Assembly: GCA_036785705.1 (NCBI GenBank) | Contig: JAWUZG010000056.1 | Span: 8,433,001 to 8,497,000, forward strand | Direction: 5' to 3' | Length of the DNA: 64,000 bases | Source: Acanthornis magna | Lineage: Eukaryota > Chordata > Aves > Passeriformes > Acanthizidae | Part shown: positions 1-32,900 of the stretch, piece by piece | How positions within the stretch are numbered: the first letter of the stretch is position 1 | Layout: every line of letters starts with the position of its first letter | Made by a program: the position numbers and the translations under genes | The notes under the pieces: model-generated | What the model was told of the DNA's origin: nothing | Databases searched by the model: none | Seen by the model: the letters and a program-made list of their open reading frames with translations, nothing else

Positions 1-1807
1 TGTATTAATATAAGAATCAGGTTTCTGCTTGGTAGAGGTTCTTTTGAGAAATAAATGGCTTGCTTTTTGAAGAAACAAGTAAGCAAGCCTGTATCTGAAT
101 TTGACAGAAGTCAAAGCTATCAAGAATGTCTATACAGTGCAATCTTGCTATAGCTTCCTAACTGAACCTTTATTTTATAACTATTTAGTCTTTCCATTTT
201 TATGTTCATAATACCATGTAACAATTTTTTCTACTTCATAAAATTTTATTTCTTGGACAAACCCACATAATCCCTTTGTATTTTCTTAAGAGTTGCTCTT
301 CACCATTAATACATAACATATGGGATTATGAAGATGGCTATTGCATTGCACGCAAGATCTCATCTTGTAAATAGGTGACATGAACAGAGAATTGTGCAGA
401 CTGTCGCTGCCTTCTGTGCTATTCCATACACATCAGCAGGATCACCATCTAAGTGTAACTTTTGCCTAGATGTCTGTAACATTACTTATGTTCTGGGATT
501 TAAGTTTTCATGAGGTCACAATACACAGAATCATAGGTCCCATGGAGCATATGGGAAAGGGAGTGGGTGAGGCTGTAATCCCAATTAAATTTAAATTTTG
601 AGTTTCTTCTAACTTCAGTGAGGACAATGTTTTATTACCAATGCAGAGGAGACCTGCTGCAGTGCCCTGACACAGAAACTTCATGTGAACTGGAGAAGCT
701 GCAGCAGTTATATGCTTTATATGCACTTCTGTATCCCAGCACTTTTCTTGACAAGATTAAATGGTCAGCAGAACTCCCACAAGTGTTTGTAACACTGGGA
801 AGCCATTTCAAGGTGGTAAAATAGACTAATTTGAGGTTACGAGGTAATGTTCCCAGGGGCTTTTACACAATGAGATTTGTTATTTCAACACAAGAAGTCA
901 CGAAAGTAAAACTGGGGATTAAGCTGGTTGTACACAGAGTTTTCAGCTGATGCAATGGAACAGCATTTCATCAGTAATTGATGAACTTAAATATGAGATG
1001 GAAATCTACAGATAAATAATTATGAAACATAAGCCACCTAAACTTCATCTCACTTAAACAAATCTCTACTGAGTAAATGTATTTCATTTCCAGTAGTTGA
1101 ATGTGTTTTTCTTATTTGTGTGAAATTAGGTTGATTTATTTCAAACTTAATCACTTTTCATCTGCAAGTAATGTGGGAGAACTTGCTTGACTGGACAGAA
1201 AACAGTGAAAAAATCCCACTGAAACAACTAGAACAATCCTCTTCTTGTATTAGCACACCAGTGTTTTAGGGTGGAATGCAGCTTAATTTGTTCAAATTGG
1301 TGCTGACCATGGAATATATATTATGACATTTGCTTAAGATAGTTGCTGTGTTTTTTAAAAATAATGACTCATTATGGCAAGGCTGTCCGTTATGAAATTC
1401 TTCTTTTGTTCCCAAGATACATACCAACAGAAAGGTCACACTTGAAAGGGCTGTTATGCACACTCAAATAACAAGAATGTCTAAGATCTAAATTGGGCAG
1501 TGATTCAATAGACATCAGATCTACATAAATCTATACAATATACATAATACAGAAAGTCATGTTGAGTGACCTGAGTGGCTACTTGGGTGAAAGAAACTCG
1601 TCTCCCATAAAATTTAACTCTGTTATCACCAAAAAGGAAAACAAACCAAAGCACTCAGAACCAGTTATGTTAGATCCTCTATCCACAGCTATCACAAATA
1701 TGCCAGGGTATCTGGTTACAACATCATCATCTTGATCAAGTGTTGTGTAAGAGAACTCAACAGTGTTACAGTTCTTAAGGAAGCCATCAAAAAATTGTAA
1801 AAACCCT

Positions 1808-1867
1808 GTTGAATTTAAACACACTTGGTAACTGCACATGGTTGAATCTAAACACACTTGGTAGCTG
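1808..1867. repeat. 33-bp tandem duplication, two copies
   Basis: The 27-base segments 1808-1834 and 1841-1867 match except for two substitutions, with a 33-base period. The core shared word is AAACACACTTGGTA. This is a simple local duplication of unknown significance. Confidence 0.85.
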
Positions 1868-3743
1868 ATTTTGAATACTCAATCGTAAAGGTCCAGTTCT
1901 CACATCTGGCAGTTTGTAAATGATAATTGCTACTTCTTTGTTGCTACATGGAGTAAGTGAATAGTTTGTAAGTGAAAATTATGATTGAACTCAGCAGATG
2001 CTGACTGCAATTTTGCTAAGTTTTTGGCTTTATTGCTGCACCTGCTGGGTAGTGGAGATATCCTTCCTAAACACAATGGAGAACACAGATCAAATGAAGA
2101 AGATAATCTAGGTCGACACAAAAATAAAAAATGGGAGTCTAAACCAAAATATCTCAGCAATATGGAAAGGCACTTGGTAATGACTATTCAGAATTCAAAT
2201 CACAGGATTACAAGCAAATCTAACAGCACAGGTGTGGCTACTCACCCTTACTTACATGGGCTCTATTTACATCTAGTGGGTACAAAGTCCTATGAAACAT
2301 AAGGATGTGATTACAGCGTCTCATTGAAATCAAGGCAGCTTCTTATATTGAAAGTTGAACGTATGTATAGGCGTAATGACACTGGCATGGAAGCACGAAA
2401 TAAGAGTTGCTCAGTAACATCCTCCACCCCAAGTCTATGCAGGCTCAGACTGAGCTCCATGGCAGTGGCACCACCTGAACAAGGACTGCAGCAGCACTAC
2501 TGGGGCTGGAGGCTGCCATTGTGAGCAAAGGGAAAAGGCAGCAGGAATGAAGCAGACTCCAAAATGACAGTTTACTGGCCTGCAACTAAAATCTTCAGCA
2601 TCATTAGTGAAAAAGACAAGGGCAGAAAGCGAAGTATGTCTTGGCAAATAAAACCGTATCTGGCGATGTGACATGTGGTGTCCTGCACAGGCAGCCATGG
2701 GCTGGGAACACAACTGGAACCAAGTGGGAAGGTAAGCTGGGAACTGCTCCAGGAACCTGAGAATCACGATTCCAATAGCAACATGTGATTATTACCTGGC
2801 AGCAGCAGGTGTGAGCCCAGCACTCCCAGCACGAGCAGCTGCAGAGAGAGAGAGGCAGCAGAACCAGCCAGGACAGAACTGCCATGCAACTCTAACACGG
2901 CCAGCAAGGGATGAGCCTTTACTCTTGCTGTAATGCTTACACTTACTACATCTAAAATTTAGCACTACATATGCAATTATTCTAACACAGATAGTTTGCA
3001 ATCCACCTTACCACACAAAGGCATTTAAGATGGTGATAATCCTTTCTTAATATCTTAATTAACACTTAACTAGTTGACTAGCTCGTAATGTATTTTACCT
3101 AGTTCACTAACCTGGTTCTAAAATACATTTTTAGCACTTTAATAAAATAACAGCTACACTTTTATATTTAAAATCCATCTTAACATCTATATATGTAAAT
3201 TTAGTTCAAATAACTGCTGTATTTTTGAGAAAGCAAGGGGTACTGTCCCAAGTGTTGTCATTTTACTCCACTCCATACATGCATAGTTCCTGCTGAAGTA
3301 AATTAATTCACTACCTCTCAAAGAAAAAAATAAGAAAATACAATCTTCAATTACAGACAATGTTTTACAGCTGACAACTCCTGAGTAATTACAAAACCAG
3401 AGTTTATTTACAGACTACAATTCAAATAACTTCATTATATTATTCTGCTGGGTGCATTTCAGCTGCCTTGCCATTTTTCTGGGGTTTGTTGTTGTTCAAT
3501 GTATTTTTAGGCCTATTTGAAAGGAAAATGAAATCAAATTGGTTTCAGATCCAATCCATTACAGTAGGACTTTGAGACGCACAAAGAATACATTCCTTCA
3601 AAGTATGTTTCATTAAAAATAATAATAAAAATCTAAAATGCACATGTAGCACCCACATTCTTCCAGATTTGCCTGTTGTTCAGTTTTAATGGATAAGCTG
3701 CCAGCGACTCAAAAGAAGGGTTTATATATACACAGCTTAATCA

Positions 3744-3773
3744 CTGTTGTAATCTTACATAAGATTACAACAG
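3744..3773. repeat. Perfect inverted repeat, 14-bp arms, 2-nt spacer
   Basis: Left arm CTGTTGTAATCTTA (3744-3757), spacer CA, right arm TAAGATTACAACAG (3760-3773), with no mismatch. It could fold as a cruciform or an RNA hairpin. No surrounding transposon was recognised. Confidence 0.9.
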
Positions 3774-4727
3774 CTATTAAAATGTTCTTTTGCAAACAGT
3801 GTTATGGTAACTGTTGGTTACTGTTATGGTAAGATGCCAATTTGTCTTGGACCAACAGGAACAAGAGGTGTATAAAAACACCCAAGAAGTTGTGACAAGT
3901 GTGGCTCTGACAATTAACAATTGCAGAAATTTAATGATTGGACCCGAGACTGAGAATGCAGTGAGGCTGCTCACCACATTTCAAACAACCTGCAGTGCAA
4001 CAGTGTTCCTTAAAAAAAAAAAAAGAAAAATCATTCACCCTCTTCCTTCAAGTGCTTGTTCACTTTTCCCGAGGAGACAGAAATTGCAGAAGAGCCGTAT
4101 TTCCCAGGGACTGACTATAGGTGGGCTATAGGAAGTGTTAGTGATTTCTGCTGCAGTTGCACAACAACAGCTCCTCTGTATTTCCCCAGAGAAAATCCTC
4201 ATCTTCCAGGTTAAGAATTATGAGAACTCAGAAAAGGGGTAGAATCCCTTAGGGATTATATAAATCTTCCTTATGTGCCTAGAGCACAGATGCTAAGGCA
4301 CTGTACACAAGTGAGAACTGAAGTATGCCAAAACACACAACCATTTCTTAGAGGTAGGCTGACACTTTTTCTGTCTGAAAGCATTGCTAGCCCTCACTGT
4401 CCAGACTGAGAGTCCTTCACTAGTTGGACTAGTGCTACAGTAAGGAGTCCTTCAGAACAAAAAGATAAGGGAACTAGATGGACAGGACAAGATTTACTGC
4501 AGTATTCCTATTTCCTTCTTGAAAAACATAAAAAAATGCCTCCCTGATGTAGCTGGGATGGAAAAGGTTACATGAGGTACAACAAAGTCAAGAAGGCTTT
4601 TTTTCAAATTTTCACTGATTGCGAGTTTATGCACAGTTCTCTTTTTTCCCTCCTCTAAAAGAGAGTTCTTGATCCTTCCCACAGCAGGGGTGGTGCAAAA
4701 TCGCAGAGAAAGGAAACCTGCTCCAAC

Positions 4728-4817
4728 AGCTGTCACTGTCCCCTGTCTCCATGGGAAGAAGAACCTCAAAATAGCTGTGACAATCCCTTGTCCCCATGGG
4801 AGGAAGAACCTTGCAAG
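4728..4817. repeat. Diverged 45-bp tandem duplication
   Basis: Two 45-bp units begin AGCTGTCACTGTCCC (4728) and AGCTGTGACAATCCC (4773). Each carries CCATGGGA(A/G)GAAGAAC. The period is a multiple of three, so both strands stay open locally, but no protein family is recognised. Confidence 0.8.
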
Positions 4818-6252
4818 ATTTGCTATCCAAAATAAAGTCTCTAGATCTGTAGGTAAGGGTCCCAATGACTGTGCAGTGTTGTTAAGTTCAACTTCGCATC
4901 ACCAGGTACTATTGGAATTTTCAAAGTAAAAACTATGCTACACATCACAACATTGTAAGGAAACAAAATACAAGGTGCTTTAGTCAAATGTTATTTACAG
5001 ATTTTACAAAGGGAAAAAAACTTCGCTTAAAAAATAAAATTTTACTATTGTGTTAAGTAAGTGGATAAATTAAAAACACCTATTGGTAAAAAAATACATG
5101 AGTGAAGAAATTCTCACCCAAGATTCAGCATCGTGCTACTCATGGTACACATTAGGTTTTATGGTGTAAACATTAGGAACAAAAAAAATCACTTACTTTG
5201 ACAACTGCAGAGCAAAATAATTTTCTAAGGGTCATAACTATTCTTCAGATTGAAGTTAATTTTATCCTATTTAATTATACCCCGTTACCAATTAAAAACC
5301 TGCCCTAGAACATTGAGTTTACCACACTGCCTTGCATGCATGATGGACATTTGTAATTTATTAGGCTTTTTCATTATTTTTGGGGTGTTGTTAATTGCTC
5401 TACATACGTATTTTTCCTTCTACTATTACAATGTCTGTGTGTGGCACTGCATGTGTACCATCACACACTACTCTCAGCTTTAAAATGGAATATTGGCAGT
5501 TATGGAAAAACTGACTGTTTTTACTACATTTCTGAGACCTGCAAGACAATTTTTCTGTTACCTTAGACCATTCGCTATAGGAATAAAATCTGCTGTGGTC
5601 AACACAGTATTTTAAAATGACCTGGTGATCCCAAAATCTTAGGACACAAAGGGCATGTGGCTACACTGTGATAGGACTTGAGGACTTGAACAACAACGTT
5701 GAAGGGACTACAATACATTTAAACATTTGAGACAGAACAGATTCCTTTACCACCAAGGTCACTGTACTTGGTCCCCACTCCATACACACAGTGTTATTTT
5801 ATATACACTGAATCTGCTGAAAAAGACCACAGATGAGGCAAAGAGAGATAACAATCAGGGTCTGCATCTCTGTTCCCAGGGTACTGCTTGGAAAATCTCT
5901 GTTCTTGAAGTAGCAAAATAAAAACCAAGCAGATACCTGAGAGATGCCAAATACCCACCAACGTAACTAGACAGGACTGATAATAGTTTGGCATCTTGAA
6001 GCTAAAAGTCAGTTAGCAAACAGCTAAATGTCAGCTCTTTAGTATTTGTTTCACTATTTCAAGGGGAAAAAAAGAAGAAAGATAAATCAACAGCACACAT
6101 ACCATGGGGGTTCAGACTTAGAATCTCCATATTGTCCTTCACAAATGAGATGAGATCACGTAATACCTATTTTCTTTTAAAAATAACACGTAAAATTCAA
6201 GTATAATGAAAGCACATCAAGAAACAAACTGTACAATTTCTGAACTGCACTG

Positions 6253-6258
6253 TTTATT
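6253..6258 (-). terminator. COPS2: Candidate COPS2 polyadenylation signal (AATAAA)
   Basis: TTTATT on the plus strand is AATAAA on the gene strand, 585 nt after the stop. It is followed on the gene strand by a T/G-rich stretch (about 6200-6235), as expected of a downstream element. A further AATAAA with T-rich downstream sequence occurs at 3403-3408 and could serve a distal form. Confidence 0.6.
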
Positions 6259-6842
6259 TTGCTGCTTGAAACCTAAGTGACAGTATGCCACTATAATTAT
6301 GGGGTTTCTTCTAAACCTTTACTACACTGCAGGTACAGAAATATATGGACACATTTTTGGAGAATTGACATTTTGCAAAATGCAGCAAACATTTCAATTT
6401 ATACATGAGAAAAGGAAGTGTTCAAAAGGGTATGCATTTCAAGTTATTGCAGGTTATTTCTGTGAGAGAATTTCTGCAGGTAAAACATGTTTAAATTTAA
6501 CCAACAGTAACGTGTCAGTGTATTTAAAATCATGACAAAAATCTTCTCTCTGGTCATTAATTGCCCCTTGACAAATTACTAGGATGTTGTATATTTAGGG
6601 CAAGATGTCAATACAGCATAAATCCCGTGGCATTTTGGTTTTCTTCTGGAGATTAAAGCTGTTTTTTTCTTGGGATAAATGCAGCAGCAAAACACAAACC
6701 AGCTGATCAAAAAAGCACTTCTGCCATAACTCCAATAATTTCAGGGCACACCAACCGACAGTAGTTTTGCCATTCCCAGTTCTTTTAAGGTTTACATCAC
6801 TGCACTGTTGCCTTAAGTACGTTTGTAGAAGCTTGTTTTCTG
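6253..6842 (-). other. COPS2: COPS2 3' untranslated region (proximal form)
   Basis: The sequence directly after the stop up to the first minus-strand AATAAA. It is not coding. The end is inferred from the poly(A) signal alone, so a longer UTR reaching further left is possible. Confidence 0.7.
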
Positions 6843-27627
<20,785 letters not shown>

Positions 27628-27990
27628 CTTGGCCGGAGGACGGGCGGGGGGCGGCGGCGGGGACGGCCCCTTCTCCCACAACCCCGCGCGGCGCTGCCCA
27701 ATGTGGCTCCGCTCCGCCCGGAACCCGCTGCCGCCCGCGCCTCTCCCGCCCCCGGCCCGGGGCGCTCGGAGCCCAATCCGCGCCGCCCCGTCGCCGGCTC
27801 CCTCCCCCGGTAGCGACCGGCCCTTGGCAACGGCGGTCGGGCGGGGCCTGGGCACTGCACGCCGGAGCCTCCCCGGGCCGGCTCTGCCGCCGCCCGGAGT
27901 GCGCCGTGCTGGCGCCGGGGCCGCCTGCCGTGTGTCCGGCGTGGGCGCTGCCAGCCCGGATCCCCTACGGGGGCTGGACAGCAGAGTCGG

Positions 27991-28538
27991 AAAGGTCGAG
28001 GGTGATGATCCTGCCCCTCTGCTCAGCCCTGATGAGGCCGCATTTGGAGTACTGTGTGCAGTTATGAGCTCCACAGTACAAAAGAGATATGGAACTCCCG
28101 GAGCAGGTCTAGTGGAGAGCTGGTTGGTCGAAGGGTCTGAAGATACCTCTCATGAGGAAGGGCTAAAGGAGCTGGGCCTGTTCAGCCTCAAGAAGAGGCG
28201 ACTGAGAGGGGTCCAGTGTATAAATATCTAAAGTGTGGTTGTCAAGAGGATGGAATCAGGCTCTTTTTGGTGGTGCCATCCAATAGAACAAGGAGCAATG
28301 GGCAGAAACTGATGCACAGAAACGCCAGCCTGAACATGAGGAAGAATTTCTTTACTGTGCAAGTGGCCATGTACTGGAACAGATTGCCCAGAGAGGTTGT
28401 GGAGTTTCCCTCACTGGAGATATTCCAGAACCGTCTGAACACAATCCTGGTCCATGTGCCCTAGGACGACCCTGCCTGAGCAGGGAGCTTGGACCAGATG
28501 TCCCACGGTGGTCCCTTCCAGCCTGACCCATTCTGTGA
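27991..28538 (+). mobile_element. CR1 LINE 3' fragment between the two divergent promoters
   Basis: A 5'-truncated CR1 element in plus orientation. It begins with the CR1 ORF2 region matching 'GGTGATGATCCTGCCCCT' and carries the reverse-transcriptase C-terminal coding remnant (28319-28464: RKNFFTVQVAMYWNRLPREV, as in CR1 proteins). It ends with the GGTCCCTTCCAGCC / ATTCTGTGA 3' tail typical of CR1. The reading frame is broken by substitutions and indels, so it is inactive. Confidence 0.93.
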
Positions 28539-29394
28539 AAGCTCGGCACATTGCTGTGACCGGCAGCACTGCTCAGCCCCATTTTGCTTCACTCAGTGCT
28601 GCTGAATAGTTTACCTGGGCTGCGTTTGCCATAAGCAAATAATACCAGAGCAGCAGTTTTAAAGGCCTGAACTCTTAAAATCCACTGACCTTACAAAGCA
28701 ATGGCTTTAGAAAGATCTTTACATGCTAATTTCGGCTGCCACCTTCCAACTGAGTGAGGCAAAACCCCTGACAGACCAGCTCTGCCTCCACAATGCCACA
28801 AGGCCTGGGGTTCTCACACACACTCAGATGCATCTGCAATATTTACTGGGTCTCCATATTTTCACGTTGTTCGTCGTTTTATATTGTTCCAGTTTCTCAC
28901 AGTGGGGTTTTGGTTTTTTTTTTCACTACAGCTACTGCCAAGTCTTTTAAAAGCTGTGTTTGTATTCTGCAACTATGCTAATGGGGAGAAAAAAGTTTTA
29001 GCTCAGAAAATCCGCAATGAAATTTGTTACTGTGCTTCCTTCAGTCGGAGCACTTGAAGCTCCCTGAGTGGCATGAGTGGCAATAAGATAGACACCAAAA
29101 TGGACAAATATATACACTGAAACACTGAGCTAGTGAGCCTGCAAACACTTTTGAAATGCTCAGTTCCTTGCAAGTATCTGCAGCCACTAATCCGAGGGTA
29201 ACAGGAGCCATGAGGCTGCCTGTTGTGAGGGGAGCTGGCAGAACCACACACCAAAAAGAAAACATGGGGATGGGGATGCCCATCCCTCCATGCCGTGAGA
29301 GATGCCACTGCCCATATATTACTTTCACTGCACGTGCATTTTGCGGGAGCATCGGCAGGAATGCCGGAAAACCCCAAACATTTCCTTCGCAGCA
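28539..29394. other. Intergenic sequence between CR1 and the GALK2 CpG island
   Basis: Mixed-composition sequence with no recognisable exon or repeat. It separates the CR1 fragment from the GALK2 promoter island. Confidence 0.6.
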
Positions 29395-29960
29395 GCTTCC
29401 CTGTCCCGCCTGGGCTGTGGCGGACGCGGGGTGGAGGGCAGCGCGGCCCCACAGCCGAGCGGGCCCTGAGCGGGGTGCCCAGGGCCGAGCACCGCCGCGG
29501 GGCGGGACGGGGCCGGGCCGCCGGCGCTGCCGCCCGGAAGGACGCGGCGTTCGCCTGCCCCGTGACCGCGGTCCCGACGGAGCCGCCTCACCCGGGCCGG
29601 CGGTGCAGCCGCCATGGCGGGGGACAGCCCCGCGGCCCTCCCGGTGCAGCTTGTGGAGCAGCCCAGGTGGGTGGCTCCCTCCCCGGCCCCGCCGCCGCTT
29701 ATCCCGGGGCGGGTGGGCGGTCTGCGGGCGGCCGGGGGAGGTGGGAGGATGGGTGGGCAGGCCCGTCCTCATGGCCCGGGCTGAGGTGCGAGGGGGTGTG
29801 GACTCGTAGCGTTTTGGCTTTTCTCTGACATGACCAGACGCTGCTGGGGAAGCTCCCCGAGCCCGGGGCGCGCCGGGCTCCGGCCGCTTCTCCCGCACAC
29901 AGCTCCCCGCAGCCCGTCCCGCCCTGACGCCCCTCGCAGGGTGGCGCTGGAGCAGCAGGA
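29395..29960. promoter_or_regulatory. GALK2: CpG island and promoter region of GALK2
   Basis: A CpG-rich block that spans GALK2 exon 1 and the start of intron 1. It includes an ETS-type CCGGAAG (about 29532-29538) and GC boxes before the start codon. No TATA box was seen. Together with the COPS2 island it forms a pair of divergent promoters 2 kb apart (ATG to ATG, 1986 bp). Confidence 0.82.
29614..29666 (+). CDS. GALK2: GALK2 coding exon 1 (residues 1-17 plus 2 nt)
   Basis: Encodes [17 protein letters not shown] plus AG of Arg18. The donor is CCCAG|GTGGGT. The N terminus is the least conserved part of the protein, but its length agrees with the mammalian form. Confidence 0.93.
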
Positions 29961-32900
29961 GGAATCATTCATTCATCATTCCATCTACATGTTTTTTCCC
30001 TCCCAGAGTTTTTGGGGAATATTGATTATTCTCTCGTCCCTTTTGCCCTAAAAGTCCCTGGAGCAGCGCTGGCCTGGCCCGTCCTTGGCATGGCTGCGGC
30101 ACGTGTCAGCGCCTGCTCCTTCCCCGTGGGGTTGCGCTCGGTGTGTGGAAGCAGAACGCACACAAACGATCCTTTTTGCCTGTGTTAGCACCGCAGAAGG
30201 GTCACTTTAAAAAAAGTCGGTTACTTGCATATGATTGCACCGTAAATCCCATGAAAAGGACAAGTCCAGCATTTCCAGACTCGGAAGTGTGAAGTTGTGA
30301 GGAGTGCCTTTCTTTTAATGCTTCTGACAATTTTCTTCTTGATGTAGGTGCTTAAAATGCAGTGTGCATGTTGCAACATCAAGGCCAAAGCCTGTAAATA
30401 GCCTTTCATCAGGCCTGCTTGTAAAACCCACATTAAAAAAGAGATCAATCAGCACTTAGATAAACATGCCCTCATGACTGCTTTGTTTGTTGTTAGTCTT
30501 TTGGTACCAACACTACTATAAAAATATCTGTGAAACAAAGCAGCATTCTAAATACTGACACAAAAAGGAATAAAGTTAACACCTAGAATTCTGCCAACAG
30601 ATTCCCCCGTGGACTATAATATTATTAATGTGATGTAGAAAAGGGATTGAACAATGAAACGGCAGAAATTGCTTCTGCTAATTGGAAGAGTGATATACCA
30701 GTCAATACTAGGGGAGATTATAAGAAGGGGAAGTTATAGAGAACTAATACACCTTTGTAACTGGGTACAAAGATAGAAAGGTACTGAAGGATCTGTTAAA
30801 AAATATCATGACAATAATATTTTGTAGCTTTCCATAAAAAAAAATTACAAAACATTTGAATGTATGTAACTGGACAGTAACAAAGAAGTTACAAATTAAA
30901 TAACTGTGAAATTTTCTAACATCTGTTTCTCATTGCTGTCTTCTTACTTCCGCTTTGCATTAACTAGGCTTCCAGTTCTAGTTTAAGTGTAGAAGCCTTA
31001 TCAGGGTTCTTGTGACTGGATTTTTGTTAGTAGACTAAAATTTTGCTTTAAGGTAGTTTCAAAATGAATTACGATCAAATTTCCTGTGCTTCCCCAAGAT
31101 AATGGCTTTATCTGTTCTCAGCCTTTGTTTTCCTACTGTTCTGCATGACACACTCAAGTATTCCAACTTTGCAAATATCAGGCGGAAGGTTGGTACCTTT
31201 ACAGTTGCAGGAAATAAAGCAGGATGCCAAAGTTTATTTGCATTGAACTTTCAGTAGCACGTCAGGCAACTCGAAATGAAAAACCTGAAGTACTGTTGCT
31301 GTAATCCTGTGGAGTAAATACTGTTTTAAGTCACTGGGATAATCTGAGGTTTAGAATTTAATTCTCTGTGTATGTACTTGTACAAAGATGGGGTAGTGTC
31401 AAATATGGAAATCAATAAAAATCAAAATCTAAGTAGAGTCTTCTTTGTCGCAATGTTATGTGAAGAGCAGAAATAAGCAGCTTAATGTCACTCCTGATGT
31501 AGCAGAGAAAACTCCACATACTTCAGGAAGCTGAATTGAACTTGCTTCAAGAAACATTGAAACTTCCTACCTTTTATGCAAATACAGTCCTTTTAAGTGT
31601 TTCTAACCTGCCTTTCAGATTGCAGAAACTGAAGGAGATGTTTATATCAAAGTTTGGATCAGCTCCCAAGTTTTATGCTCGTGCACCGGGACGAGTCAAC
31701 TTAATAGGTAAAAGAGAAAAGTTAACCTTATGTTATTTTACTTCATCTGCCATCATGGAAACCTAGTAGTTTTAAACAGAATGAAGATTATGCTGGTCTT
31801 AATTTTATTTTTTTCAGAGAAGTTTCTTGTGATAAATGGAAAAATCATGTATAATTTAGTAGACTTTACTATATCTTCATATAAACAACTGTACATGGAT
31901 ATCAGTTTTGGAAAAAACCATTTATAGACAGTAGTGATGGTTTTGAAAATTGGAGTAATTTGCCAGTTTATGGTTTTTTTAAAGGCTTTGGAAATCTAAA
32001 TTAGTTTATGAACCAGCACATCCAGAAAATAAATCAGTAATTTTTTTTCTCTTCTATTTTAATTGAAGTTACCAATTAAGCCACACAGCAATGCATATGA
32101 TAAAGCATGAAATGATTCTACCATCATCTCTTCTTTACTCTTCCATAGAGATCTGTCCGCAGAACTTAAAACAGTGGGTATGATTCACTGGCAGACTGGA
32201 GAGTCACAATTATTTTGTGTTTAGGACTTACTTGTATTTCTGTAGCAACCTTATTGTTGAGATTTCTTTATCCATGTTAGGATTGTGTTCTCTCTGGAGC
32301 TGAGCTTCTTGCATATGTTCATAATATAATCCTACGCATTTGAAGATGTTGTAAGTAAAAGGATCCTGAAAAACAGAGCTGTAAAAGTCAATTAGTCTAT
32401 TGTGCAGTTAATGTTAATTTTTATCTCTGTGTTTTGTGAACATCTTGTTTAGACTAAACAGACAGCATATGATAACTGGGAATTATTCCCAAGGGAGAGG
32501 CTGTTTACTACATACATTTTCTATTTGATTGTTACTTTATGTGTTGTATGCAGCTGTATTAATGATTATTTAAATGTACTTACTATCTTTTTGGAAGAGG
32601 GTCCAGAAATTGTATGTACAGAACAGTTCTCATTTTTGGACAATAATCTACATGATGAGTTTTTTAAAGAAAAATTTGTAAGCCAGTGCTAAAAGATGAA
32701 CATTTATAAACACGTGCAGTAGATAAAAAACACTAAAAAAAGAAGAAATTTTTGTAAAGTAATATGAAATGGAGGAAATGTACCCCAAACTTTAAGTAAT
32801 AAGAGTTGAAACTACACTAAGAAATTGTCTCATCCAGTAAACAACACTGAACCCCTGTAGAAGCCCTGTTACTGCTGTTCTAGAAAGAATTATTGCAAAG

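Larger units (their letters stand above)
1..6240. other. Gene-free flank downstream of COPS2
   Basis: No recognisable exon, CpG island or RNA gene was seen. Open frames are under 125 codons, have no recognisable domain, and mostly overlap on both strands. Local structure includes a 33-bp tandem duplication (1808-1867), a slightly GC-richer block (2430-2900), a perfect palindrome (3744-3773) and a diverged 45-bp tandem duplication (4728-4817). In vertebrates the next gene on this side is usually SECISBP2L, and none of its sequence was recognised here. Confidence 0.6.

Noticed and set aside
28216..28464. An 82-codon open frame that could be called a small gene
   Set aside because: The translation is the C-terminal end of CR1 reverse transcriptase inside a truncated LINE.
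29041..29968. Several long overlapping frames on both strands around GALK2 exon 1
   Set aside because: Same CpG-island effect; none continues into a recognisable protein except the short GALK2 exon 1.
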